In this document: positions 53,190-63,900 of the stretch, piece after piece | How the letters are laid out: each line of letters starts with the position of its first letter | Numbering within the stretch: position 1 is the first letter of the stretch | Origin: Symsagittifera roscoffensis | Lineage: Eukaryota > Xenacoelomorpha > Acoela > Convolutidae | Reading direction: 5' to 3' | Assembly (NCBI RefSeq): GCF_963678635.1 | Contig: NC_087062.1 | Location: 16,109,789-16,173,788, forward strand | Length of the DNA stretch: 64,000 nt | Program-made: the position numbers and the translations under genes | The notes under the pieces: generated by a model | Told to the model about the DNA's origin: nothing | What the model saw: the letters and a program-made list of their open reading frames with translations, nothing else | The model's database searches: none

Positions 53190-55100
53190 TTATTTATCTG
53201 AACGACGCAAGGGATGATCCAATGAGCTCTTTTTCGGAAAACGTGTAAATTTTCTGCTAAAACCTTCAGACTCATTGGGTAGAACAACCCGGGACTGCCC
53301 CACTTGAACATCTGGCTCTTGGTTAGCCAGAGCAAAACGAACTCTCCTGTCCGGCGAAACAGAAGTTGACGGAGAAGAAGACAAAGTAGCTTGGACGACA
53401 TTCACGGAATGTCTGATTGGGCTACCGTAGAAAGTTGTCTGCTTTTTCCGGCGAGATGAAATTCGGGAAGAGCTCGATGATGACGAAATATTTCCGTCCG
53501 GTTCAGAAATTAAACCAGAAACATCCCGGGTGGGAAGACCCGATGCTGCCAAATTGGTCGAAGTGCACTCTTGTAGCTTCGGAACCGATGACTCATCGTC
53601 CGAAGAAATAGGGATAAGATCCGGGCCTAATAAAAATTTGTCTTTCGTGGGAGATGGTGACTTCGGTTTGATACTGAGGGGAACCTCCGCTCCTTGGTTT
53701 CCTGAAGTGGACGAAGAAGCCGTTAAATCTACTACTGGAGTAGACTGTTGAGGATAAGGAATAGTTTGAACTCCTGGAGCCTCCGATACTAAATTGTGCT
53801 TTGATTTGGACGAGAAAATTTGAGCACGAGATGGCGTAGACGAAGACACCAGAAATGGGAATTGCGGACGAGCAGGTACGGCCACAGTTTTGGCCGAAAT
53901 TCGTTGACGAGAACTAGTTGGTTTTAAAGGCCGATTGTCCTCTGACGATGAAGGCGAAGATGAAACAATGGGGCGTTTTTGCCCCTTCTTGACAGGCGTT
54001 GCTTGCTTGCCTGAAAAACTTAGACTCGTTGATTTATGACGTAACGCAAGGTGAATTCTTCTAATCACTTTTCCCTTGTCAGAAATATATGTGGACCCAG
54101 TAATCTGCACAATTTTACCCTTAAAAGGTTTGAAAAGTTCTCGACCAGATTTCCTATTCAGAAATTTCCTAAAAATCTCGACCTTACTTGGTTCATTCAA
54201 AACTAAGTAATCCAATTTACGTTTTGGTAGTGACGGACGGATTTGTTCAGTTGGCATCTGGTTCCTGAATCTGAGCATCCCAGCATACAAGTTGGAACGA
54301 AGGGTAGCTGCGAGAACTTGGTTCCGTTCTGTCAGCGTCTTAAGAGCTTTGACCCCCTCTTGATGCTTTAAGGACTTCTTCAAAGTCAGCCACTGATTTG
54401 CAGAATGAGCTGGACTCTCCAGCGCACGATAGTGAGGTGTGTCCGCAACTGATTCCGTTGGTCCCCCAAAGTAGGGTGACACTATCGGGCTTGACTGCCC
54501 CTTCTTGACTAATTTTATTCTTGGTCGACTGTCGCACTGCTCCCGACGCTGTTCTGGTGTTAGGTCACGCTCCAATTGTTGGTTATCTAAATTAACGCGC
54601 GTAGACAAACGCTCTGCCGCAATAGATAACTCCGTATTCGGAGGACCACCAAAATGAAGCTCAAAAGGTGAAACCCCAGTAACAGAATTTTTTGTTATCC
54701 GAATATCTTCAATTATATTTCTAAGCGTATCTTGAACATTTGAAAAATCCGAGCTCAATCGCGAAGCACCCAAACGACGCTTAATGGTTTGGATCGGCCG
54801 TTCCACCAGACCACAACCACGATGATCCCCCACCGGGCAGAAATATTGGGCAATATTTTTATCTTTACAAAAGGCCTGCACTAATTTGTTCTTAAAACCT
54901 GAATATTGGTTAGTTTTGATGGATTTAGGAATACTATGCTGTTGAATATACGTTTTAAGAAATTTAATGATCTTCCGTCCCCCCGTAGAACGTGTAATCA
55001 TAGCCGACGGATATTTAGAGTAACGGTCAATCGCGACCAAGATATAAATACTGTTACCATCCAAATCGAGTAGAGGACCCGCATAATCGAGCTGAAGCTC
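53190..55100 (-). pseudogene. Integrase core with long C-terminal extension
   Basis: A 624-codon frame. The first catalytic Asp is in LDYAG (about 55086), followed by VAIDRYSKYP. The second should be in a T-D-x-x-S-G segment but reads KTNQYSGF, so Asp is changed to Asn. The Glu is in GLVERPIQTIKRRL. After residue 190 a 430-residue Ser/Pro/Lys-rich tail follows, with a short ordered piece (QITGSTYISDKGKVIRRIH). Its function is unknown. Confidence 0.85.
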
Positions 55101-55104
55101 TTCA

Positions 55105-55572
55105 TTAGGGCCAGATAAAAGGGGTAAAGGTTTTGGTAGAGTTAAATGAAGCGTTCGCTTTCAAATTCTTACCAAACTTCGTGCACTGGGGACAATTTTT
55201 ACATAGCTGGACAATATCTCGATGCATTCGAGGCCACCATATGTATTGCGCGGCGTCAACCATGGCTAACTGACCCGCATGCGACCTATGTAGACGAGAC
55301 AGTAACGGTTTCCTAAGACACATGGGAATAGCGATCCTATTGTCCACGACAACACAGCCATCAACCACCGCTGCACAATGCCAAAAGGATTTTAGGTATG
55401 AGTCAATACGACAAAATCTTTCATAGTCCCGGTTAATAAGCGCACGTTTCATCAAGCATAGGCTGGGGTCTTCATCCGTAAGTTCCGACAGCACATCGGA
55501 GTCCAAAATGCCCACCAAGCCGGTTAATGATTTCTGGTCCTGAGCGACCACCGATGATTTCAAAATTTCCAA
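55105..55572 (-). pseudogene. Integrase zinc domain of the second gypsy element
   Basis: A 155-codon frame with the HHCC domain: LHRSHAGQL, then CKNCPQCTKFG. It ends with a shift at about 55115, right before the catalytic core. Confidence 0.85.
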
Positions 55573-56301
55573 ACTTTGATTTGACTGAACATGACGACTT
55601 ACTGATCAGACTTTCCTGAGCCTCTTTGATCTAAAATTGGCCAGTATTCGGGCGTATTGACCCCTCAACGCCGCACCACGCTGTAAAGTAGTCGACCTCT
55701 TTGGACGCACTGCCCCCGCGTGAAACCGCGGCCTGGCACGATCCGACGAAAACCAATGTTGATTGATCGGAATAAACTGGTTGAGCAGTTGTTCAAAGCT
55801 ATCGTTAGCGTTATTGATGTTAATATCCATCACAGTCTGAAAATGAAAAACGCCCAATAATACGAATACACACCAACAATTCCAATAAACTGAAATAAGA
55901 TCAAAAAGACCCACGGACGATGATAATAAATCCCAATCACAAATTACCGTACTAATAATCCACTCTAAAGACAAAATTGGCAGATAATTTGTGATCCACG
56001 CTGAGAAAGTGACAAAAACGTGCATGAGCCAGCCCAACGCTTATTGGCTAGATTTTAAACCAGAAATTCTAACGCCCTCTAGCGAAGAAATGACAAGCGC
56101 ATTGAATTGTTTACATAATTCGGTATAGCCAAAGTCGAAATATTCGTCGCCCTCTACCGATTTTATGTATTGAGATGTAACTTGAATGTCCCGATTTTTG
56201 ACGCTCTCTACCGACAGATTTCCAATATCTTTGGATGAAATTAATGAATTACCCCGAACGGGACAATTGGCCCGAGGCTGAAAGGAAATCAATTGGCTCG
56301 A
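55573..56301 (-). other. Region between RNase H and integrase, possibly intron-like
   Basis: About 730 bases with three short frames (56292-56041, 56037-55606) and no known domain. The minus strand has GCGTTTTTCATTTTCAG just before an ATG at about 55830, which looks like a splice acceptor. The frame after it (MDININNANDSFEQLL to about 55606) is basic at its end. Confidence 0.45.
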
Positions 56302-57501
56302 TTAAATTGATCGAATTAGATAAAACGAAATTTCGAAATATTGGATGATTCTTCTGATAAAGAACAAACTCGAACCCATCCATCCAGATAATCGCACGCA
56401 TCGAGTAATACACTTGACCACATATTGCTCATCAAAACTGCTTGGTCGTGGCGCCTCAAACGTTGGAAAACGAGATAAATAATCCACTATACCCAATTTA
56501 CATCCGGAAATGTGGAAAATATCGAAGTCAAAAGGCAATAATCTATCAGCCCATCTGGTTAAGCGAGATTGATGGGTTTTATTACCTCTATTGGTCTTTA
56601 ACGCCGAAATAATCGCTTTATGATCCGTTAAAACCACAAAATGATAACCCAATAAATATTTACGAAAGTGCTCACATGACCACACAATGGCTAGAAGTTC
56701 CAACTCATTAGTACTATACTTCTTTTCCTGGTCATTGAGGAAACGCGACGCAAATGCAATAGGAACCCAAACATCCTTTTCTATTTCCTGTTCTAAAGCA
56801 GCTCCCAAACCGCTATGACTAGCGTCACATTTCACTCGCGTATTCCGACTTTGGTCATAATGATACATCTTTGTGATATTCGCTATAAATTGCAAAATAT
56901 TCCTAAAAGCCGTTTGTTGGTCCTCCCCCCACACAAACTTGCTTTTATTACACTTGACCACATATTGCTCATCAAAACTGCTTGGTCGTGGCGCCTCAAA
57001 CGTTGGAAAACGAGATAAATAATCCACTATACCCAATTTACATCCGGAAATGTGGAAAATATCGAAGTCAAAAGGCAATAATCTATCAGCCCATCTGGTT
57101 AAGCGAGATTGATGGGTTTTATTACCTCTATTGGTCTTTAACGCCGAAATAATCGCTTTATGATCCGTTAAAACCACAAAATGATAACCCAATAAATATT
57201 TACGAAAGTGCTCACATGACCACACAATGGCTAGAAGTTCCAACTCATTAGTACTATACTTCTTTTCCTGGTCATTGAGGAAACGCGACGCAAATGCAAT
57301 AGGAACCCAAACATCCTTTTCTATTTCCTGTTCTAAAGCAGCTCCCAAACCGCTATGACTAGCGTCACATTTCACTCGCGTATTCCGACTTTGGTCATAA
57401 TGATACATCTTTGTGATATTCGCTATAAATTGCAAAATATTCCTAAAAGCCGTTTGTTGGTCCTCCCCCCACACAAACTTGCTTTTATTACTTGCTTTCA
57501 A
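56302..57501 (-). CDS. Doubled RNase H domain of the second gypsy element
   Basis: A 399-codon open frame containing the RNase H domain twice: VKCDASHSGLGAAL, KKYSTNELELLAIVW, VVLTDHKAI and VDYLSRFP, then the same again. The two copies (56411-56950 and 56951-57490) are a 540-bp direct repeat that looks identical along its length and keeps the frame. The catalytic Asp/Glu/Asp residues are present in both. It is normally fused to RT. Confidence 0.9.
   Translation of the reverse strand: MKASNKSKFVWGEDQQTAFRNILQFIANITKMYHYDQSRNTRVKCDASHSGLGAALEQEIEKDVWVPIAFASRFLNDQEKKYSTNELELLAIVWSCEHFRKYLLGYHFVVLTDHKAIISALKTNRGNKTHQSRLTRWADRLLPFDFDIFHISGCKLGIVDYLSRFPTFEAPRPSSFDEQYVVKCNKSKFVWGEDQQTAFRNILQFIANITKMYHYDQSRNTRVKCDASHSGLGAALEQEIEKDVWVPIAFASRFLNDQEKKYSTNELELLAIVWSCEHFRKYLLGYHFVVLTDHKAIISALKTNRGNKTHQSRLTRWADRLLPFDFDIFHISGCKLGIVDYLSRFPTFEAPRPSSFDEQYVVKCITRCVRLSGWMGSSLFFIRRIIQYFEISFYLIRSI
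56411..56950 (-). repeat. 540-bp tandem duplication, copy 1
   Basis: Identical by eye to 56951-57490; 540 bp is exactly 180 codons. Both copies start CACTTGACCACATATTGC on the + strand. Confidence 0.93.
56951..57490 (-). repeat. 540-bp tandem duplication, copy 2
   Basis: Partner of 56411-56950. This copy joins to RT on its upstream side. Confidence 0.93.
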
Positions 57502-58200
57502 GGAAGGAACGTTGTAAATGGTTGAGTATGCCCATGAAAGAACGAAGTTGCTTGAGCGACTTAGGAGGCTCCAGAGCTAACACTGCATCGATTTTGGAAC
57601 GTTTTGGCCTATAGCCCTCTGAGTCAATGTCATAACCCAACCAAGATAGTTGATTCATCGAAAAATCGCATTTCGACAATTTCAGAGCGAAACCTTCTTC
57701 ATCCAAACGAGTGATCACTTTATTTACAAGAATATTGTGATCCATGACTGATCCTTTCGAAACTATCAGAATATCGTCCAAGAAACAGAAAACTCCCGAT
57801 AAACCCTGGAGGGTATTGTCCATTGCTTTTTGGAATTCTTTTGGCAGTCCGTTAACCCATAAAACCCAGTTTTAAACCGATACGTGCCAGTTTGCTCTCC
57901 ACAGACGATATTAAAGTTGCAATGACGACTAACTTCATCACTGAGCGGGATCTGACTGAATGCATATTTCAAGTCTAGGGACGTAAACCAAACATCACCT
58001 ATTTTGTCCGATGTGATTATCTGGGCTGCCGAGTCCAACAGTTCCAATAAATTCGGCATCTGATATTAGTTCTTATGAATCTGATCATTCATAGGCTTTG
58101 TATCCATAGCCAATTTCACGGAACCATCCTTCTTAGCCGTTATTACGATCGGAGAGATAAAATGTTCGCTTGTACATTTGTTAAGTTTGACCACGTGGCC
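57488..58200 (-). pseudogene. Reverse transcriptase of the second gypsy element
   Basis: Frame 58059-57766 has WFTSLDLKYAFSQIPL (first catalytic Asp) and TGFYGL. Frame 57823-57488 has VFCFLDDILIVSKG, where the Asp pair is intact, followed by LSWLGYDI and the connection segment LRSFMGILNH. A frameshift near 57830 separates the two. Confidence 0.88.
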
Positions 58201-58596
58201 TTATTGAATTAACTTCTGAATTTCCACACCAACTTTATCTTGGATATGCACTGGAACCCGCCTTCCTTTCTCCTGAATCGGAACAAGCGCAGACTCGAAT
58301 GTAGAGAATACTTGGTGATTTTTGGCTCTACCTACTCTGGAAAATATACGATGAAACTTCTGATGGAAATGTGATTTCCAAGACTCTGACGTCTCATTCG
58401 GGTTTGATAGGGATACTTCACCCACCAAAGACCTTTCTGGTCTAACTTGCGTGTTCTCACTCCCAACTGGGGCTGCAAGTCTAAACCTAATAAGCATCGT
58501 GTACGATTTTCCGAAATGAGGAATTTTGCAGACTTGACATTCCAACCCAATGATGACACATCCACTATCAGTGTACCCATCAGTTCAATTCTTTTC

Positions 58597-59685
58597 CTAG
58601 TAGTCAACATATACCGTGTCGATTGGACGTTCCTGTTCGCTAAAAACTTTGGCTGACGGAACTGTTTTCACGATATAGTCTGCTGTCCTCTTATTCACGA
58701 AAGAGGCAGGACTTCCAGTATCCACCGTTGCTTTGAAGAACGTCTTCCAACAACGAAGTGTTATCTGAATAGAGCGTAACTTGCCCGTAGCAGCATTAAC
58801 CACCTCCAATTTCTTCACTGACGCGATGGGACGATTCGGTTCTTCTGCCGACACCGACAAAACTGCAAACTCTGACTCACTATCGGACGTAATGAAATTA
58901 CAATTTTCTTCCACGGTCTCATCTGACTCAGCTTCTACATTCGCTACGTTCTTGGAATTACAGCATTTGGCGAAATGTCCCTTCTTACTACAATTCCGAC
59001 AAGTCACATTTCTAGCTGGACAACTTTGCTTATGATTTGATGAAAACCTGTTACCACAAAAATAACATAGTTTCGCTTTCTCGTTGGCCCCCTTCGACTT
59101 ATTATTCTGAGCCCGATTAATTCTATCTGCCAATTTCTTCTCTTGGACAGAAAATGTAGGTTCCTGTTTTATGCGAGTGTTCTGACCCGAATTGGATCCT
59201 GACTGGGAAAAACTGCCCATCGAAGCCGAACTCCCTAGTTGCTTTTGCAGATCAGTGGCGGTTTGTGCCCCTTTTTCCTGCAGCATTGCTGATTTCAGCG
59301 TCTCTTCTGGAGTGGTGCCTGGGCGAATACACAATTCTCTCTGAATGTCTTTATATCTCATCTTGGCAATGAAGATATCTCTTACAACTTCTTTTTCCTG
59401 ATCAATTGTCCACCCACACAGAGCGGCTTGTCCCGTCAGTCGCAAATAAAAAGCTTCCAAACCTTCTCGATCTGAATGTACGGCGTTATACATTTGCAAT
59501 CGTTCGATAATGTAATTTTTCTCCTTTCTGAAAAGGAGTACACAGAATTCGTGAAATTCTTGAAATGATATTGCACTAAGATCCGCATGTGGGTAACTTT
59601 GGAGAAACCTTTTTCCTACCTTCTGAGCCAAGCGAAAAGAATAAACGAGGTTTAGTTCGTTGCTCAACTTCATAGTAGAACACAC
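58597..59685 (-). pseudogene. Gag C-terminus, zinc knuckle and protease of the second gypsy element
   Basis: A 362-codon frame. The capsid-like part is followed by a basic linker, the Cys/His segment CYFCGNRFSSNHKQSC, then CRNCSKKGHFAKCC, a C-x2-C-x4-H-x4-C knuckle. The protease begins with FKATVDTGSPASF, so the catalytic D-T-G is intact here. A shift near 58610 moves the rest of protease (58332-58610, CLLGLDLQ) to another frame. Confidence 0.88.
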
Positions 59686-59724
59686 CTGGTGCTACTCTGG
59701 GACCTTTCGCCCGGCGTTCTTCAT

Positions 59725-60021
59725 TCATTTCCGCCACTCTTCGCACGGCTGCATCGTTTCGTGCAATACGATTCGCAATTGCTGCCGCATCCTCATCAAC
59801 CCCACAGCTTCTGGTTTTGGAACAGGATCATCGTGTACCACACCCGGTGGTTTCAATAACTCACGTGGGTCACACCTTTCTCTCAAGGTGATTGCTAAGT
59901 TGAATTGGCCTATCCAAGAATCCCAGCTGCTGGGTGGATCCGCTGTTGGTTTGTGCCAGAATACGGGCACACCTAACAGGTCAGTCCGATCCTCGGAGAT
60001 CGAAACTGCTGGCTGCGCCAT
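59725..60021 (-). pseudogene. Gag N-terminus of the second gypsy element
   Basis: ATG at 60021-60019 touches the LTR end, and the sequence TGGCGCAGCCAGCAG (from 60020) could also be the primer-binding site. The frame of 98 codons has FWHKPTADPPSSWDSWIGQF, typical of Gag in this group. Frameshifts near 59725-59690 separate it from the next part. Confidence 0.75.
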
Positions 60022-60314
60022 GTGGTTTCTTGAGGAATAGAAGATTAAAACAAGACTCAATTCACCTTGTATATATAATAGATAAGTTTGTAAATAATGT
60101 AAATAATGTCATGACAAAATTCTAGAGTTCAACTTAAATCTTTCATAAATTGAGACAGAGTGAGTGAGCGAACTTGATTATGAATAGAGTATGGATTGAC
60201 AGGTCGGTAGCGACCTTGATAGCCAATAGGCAAGATTAGCACGATTAATAACTAGCATTGAAAGTAATACTATAATGACGTCATAACTATACAGTTAAAC
60301 AGCACCACACCACA
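60022..60314 (-). repeat. 5' LTR of the second gypsy element
   Basis: 293 bp, partner of 52703-52985. The Gag start codon directly abuts its end. Confidence 0.93.
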
Positions 60315-60570
60315 AAGTTCAAAGAGCTTTTTCTTAATAAATCTGAATTTCCTAGATTAATCATTTTGTCATTTCCATGTGCAAGGACACTTTTCTAATG
60401 TTCCGTTGGTTATATTTACGGCTTCGAGAGAATCGAGGAAAATAATTTGGTCGACATAGACGACATTTTTTCTTGAAAATTCGTCTCCACCGCGGAAAAA
60501 TAGCTTAGCTAAGGTAAGAAGATAGCTTAGCTTTCTAAAAGAAGAAAAAAGACCCTGTGTGTTGTTTCAG

Positions 60571-60719
60571 TTAGTGTGGAAGATGGGCCCTCGAAGTTTG
60601 TGGACAGTATCTGCTGCTCTCTTTCTGAAGTGCCGGAGTCCAGACTCACCCAAATCACCATTGCAAGTGATATTCTGAGTCAGAATAAAAACATCGAAGT
60701 TAATGCAGAGGAATTCAAG
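60571..60719 (+). CDS. TRIM-like gene, exon 8
   Basis: Acceptor GTTGTTTCAG, donor AAG|GTGAGA. Phase 1 in (matches exon 7), phase 0 out. It encodes SVEDGPSKFVDSICCSLSEV and a following amphipathic part. Confidence 0.8.
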
Positions 60720-61100
60720 GTGAGATGACGCTCAGCGAGGGGAGAGGGGAGGCTGATCCTAGATTGTTGCAAAGTCCGATGTTTCAAAGTCAAATATTAT
60801 AATCCCAGCTGCTCTGAAATCCTGAGTGACCTGTCGCTAATTGCAAAGCAAATTAAGCTCTTCAATAAATAACAAGAAGGCGGATGGTGTGAAAAAACGG
60901 CATGGGTTTTGTTTAAGAGTTACTTTCATTACACTTCAGCGAGCGTAGTGTATTATCATGAACCTACTTTTTCCATTCTAACTTGCAAATAAAAAAACTT
61001 TATTTGGTTACTTTTTTGCTCTACTCAGTATATGTAGCATTGGAAAATTCATAGCATCTGCTCTTTGCTTTATTTGTGGCTTGTGTTTGAGGTTTATTCC

Positions 61101-61178
61101 GCATCAGTGGCTGTGTGGTTAGTGTGTGAGTCTTATAATCTCTAGTTCTCAGATCGAACCCGAGAACCAGCCGATTTC
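61101..61178 (+). repeat. tRNA-derived SINE-like sequence
   Basis: GTGGCTGTGTGGTTAG resembles a Ser/Leu-type box A, and GTTCTCAGATCGAACCCGAGAAC resembles a T arm with GATCGAACCC where box B sits; its stem GTTCTC/GAGAAC pairs. The acceptor stem is absent, so this is a SINE-type remnant rather than a tRNA. Confidence 0.45.
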
Positions 61179-61239
61179 ATTTTACTAATTCGAAGCTTTT
61201 TTGTACTTTTCCTTATTGCACTTTGTAGAGCTGCTTTTT

Positions 61240-63060
61240 GTCGTGTTTGCAAAGCGCAGCTTCGCCTGTGTCAATGTTTTTTAATTTAAAAAAGTTTAAT
61301 TGAATGTCTCTAGTCACCCTTGCAATAAGCAAGGTTGTTGCAACAGGGTACTCGATTTTTTTCCCGAAAAGAACCTGTTCACAGAATAGACGAAAGAAAT
61401 GGTAATCAGTATATTTCATAACTGCTGAATTAAACGCATGGTTAGTTTATTTGCTGCATATGTGCATTGGGTGCACGTTAAGATTTGCAATTAAGTTTTA
61501 TCTGTGCTAAAAATTTATCGGTACATTTTCGGCTCTTGGATCTGTCGGATTCAATTATGTCGGCTTGTTTTCCTAATGTTTTGATTTCAATAATTATTCA
61601 TGGTATTATATGAGTACAGTTGAACTCTAATGAGAAATTATTTTAAAAAGTCAAATCACCCTCGTAATAAAATTGAAAAATTTAAACATACAATTTGCAT
61701 TTAATTGTTTCTCGAACTATTTTCGGCTATTTGGTTTGTTAAACAACATTTGTCGGAACCTTTGTTATTTTGATTGCGCAACCTGCTGTATAGATTTTTT
61801 GTGGGTTAACTGGTTCCACAAAATCACTGAACCAGTTGCTCATTTTACTTAAATAGTATATCAAGTTTGAGGTTTCGATTTTGCCTGTTTAATTTTGAGG
61901 TAACATTCATGCTTGAATGACAAAGAGCATGGGTTCAATACTGGCCACTAGCTGTTTTTTTTTAAATTGTTTTTGTTTCTGGGAGAAGTCCAATTATTGG
62001 AATTTTGTTTGCCAGCTCGTTTTGTAATGATTGAATGACTTTTTGATATGTTGTTACAATTCGTGAATTTGCGACCCCTGATTTTGTTTTCTTTATAACT
62101 TTCTTTTTTTTTTTGCTCAAGGCTTATTCGGCTTAAACAGTTTTGCAGATGTGGTATTTATATATATACAGATATATAAGATGATTGAAAGTTTCTAATT
62201 CTTATCTTGGTACCCTTGCGAAAAGGAAGGGTATTGCAATCGGGTACATGACAGAATGGTCAGTTTTGTAGGAACGGAATTTCGTTGGCTCATTTTCCGT
62301 TGCTTTTAAACAACATTTACTTTATCTGGTGACATTTTTCAAGCGGTAATTTGTCATTTTACCAAGTCTCATTTTGAAATTTTTTTAAAGTTTTTTTTCG
62401 ACTAAATGGTTTTGGTTGATGTTGTATCGGTATAGATAACTTATTTTGTGTAGTTTCGACGGTCAAAAAACTCCTGCCTGTTTCTTCTAATTTTTTGAAA
62501 CGCTTTCGAAATGTTTTTTTTTTCTTTTCTCAAAATCTACTTGCTTAAATCTGAGACTTTGGGTTCAATCCAATGAAAGGTTTATAGGAAACTCTTCTGC
62601 ATGTGCAGCTACGACCAATTTCTTCTAAAAAAAATTTTGGCCCTCGAAAAAGTCATTTTTGATTTTTTGATCGTTTTTTGAAATTTTTGAAGAACCGCTT
62701 GCGAAAATTTTTCCTATAGTGGCGACTCCGTTTTTTTGTAACAAACATAACATAAATCGTGAAGATTACAATTTCTCTAAAGTTTTCACTTTTCTCCCTT
62801 ATTTTAGTTGGGAAACAACTAAGGTTTGGGCATAGTCCAATTTTTGAAGGTACTGATTTCATCCCGCATCACTATAACAATTCCAAAAATATTAAAAAAC
62901 CAGCTGCTTCCGGTTTTAGCTGGCCCCTAGTTATATTTCATCGAGACATAAGAAAAATTTGATTCACTTATTTCTTCTCAATGTTTTTATTTTCGATTTC
63001 TGATGTTTTTTGTGTTTGTGTTGTATCGCAAGTGATGCGAAGCTCCGCTTCGCCTCTGTG
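61240..63060 (+). repeat. Hairpin repeat family (GCGAAGC-loop-GCTTCGC), copies in intron 8
   Basis: The clearest copy at about 63032 reads GCGAAGCTCCGCTTCGCCTC, a perfect 7-bp stem with a 3-base loop, preceded by TGTATCGCAA. Related copies are near 61245, 42595, 36738 and, degraded, 63847. Confidence 0.55.
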
Positions 63061-63239
63061 TATATTTTCCGTATTTTTGTATTATTGTTTTTGTTTATTC
63101 GGCTGTAAAGGTTTTATCTAGCGTTGTTTGATGAAGCTCAAAAAAAAAGAAAATTGTAACTTTTTCGCGTGTGTGCATCAGAGGAACTTGTTTGCAGGTG
63201 TTTTTGATAAGTTGTTCCGTCGTAAATTTTGTTCAATGG

Positions 63240-63680
63240 TAATTAAGTGTCAATGAACGAAGAAGTGAAGACACTTGTTTAGGTCGTGTTGATTTTTTTC
63301 CGTAAAAAGTCCTGTGGTGTGCGCGCAAATTTATTTATTGCGACTTTTTGTTCCATTCAAATGTTAAAAAGAGACCACATTGCGCTCTCTTATTGCGAAA
63401 GTACGAATGAGCGAAAAAAATGTGTTGACTTTTAGTTTCGAAAGGGTTTTAATTTTTAAATGGGGTTTTAAGTTCCGAGTGGGATAAACAAAATTGCATA
63501 AAAATCCAGTTTTCTTAAATCGGGCTAGTATTTATCCAAAAACTGTCAATCGTGATAGTCTCTGGAAATTCAAGCGGTTAAAGATGATATTGTTTGCTTT
63601 AAAACTCGATCGAAAGTTGAATTAACAAATTCTTTTTCGGTCTTGCTCCTGGACGCTTTTTTATTTTCTGTTGGCTATGT
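63240..63680 (+). repeat. Dispersed repeat family R1, copy 6
   Basis: It starts CAATGAACGAAGAAGTGAAGACACTTG, continues with TTTAGGTCGTGTTGATT, TTTAGTTTCGAAAGGG and GTCAATCGTGATAGT in the family order. Confidence 0.65.
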
Positions 63681-63900
63681 TTTAACGCTGCAAATCGTCT
63701 TTCTTTACATGTTTGCATCAACTAGAATTTCATTCGAGACAGCGTATTTTTTTAAGACTTTTTTCGGAATTTTTTTTTCCAAATTTCTGGCTTTCGTAAT
63801 TTTTTGTCGAATAGCTTGCCATGCTATGTTATTATTGCTATTGGCGAGAAGCTCCGCGAAGTCTCTTGGATGTGCGTGTAATTAGAATATCGTGTATTAG

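Larger units (their letters stand above)
52703..60314 (-). mobile_element. Second Ty3/gypsy element, in TRIM-like intron 7
   Basis: This 7.6-kb element, minus strand, is flanked by AAGTTC (52697-52702 and 60315-60320). LTRs are 283 and 293 bp and differ by six substitutions and one 10-bp indel. Order: Gag, CCHC, protease, RT, duplicated RNase H, integrase with a long C-terminal extension. Frames are broken in several places. It lies antisense to the host gene. Confidence 0.93.
60720..63900 (+). other. TRIM-like gene, intron 8, with repeats
   Basis: This 3.2-kb intron holds a tRNA-like piece (61101-61178), R3 motif copies (61321-61360, 62215-62255), hairpin-repeat copies (61240-61265, 63025-63060, 63845-63865) and a family R1 copy (63240-63680). 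No other gene is seen. Confidence 0.6.
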
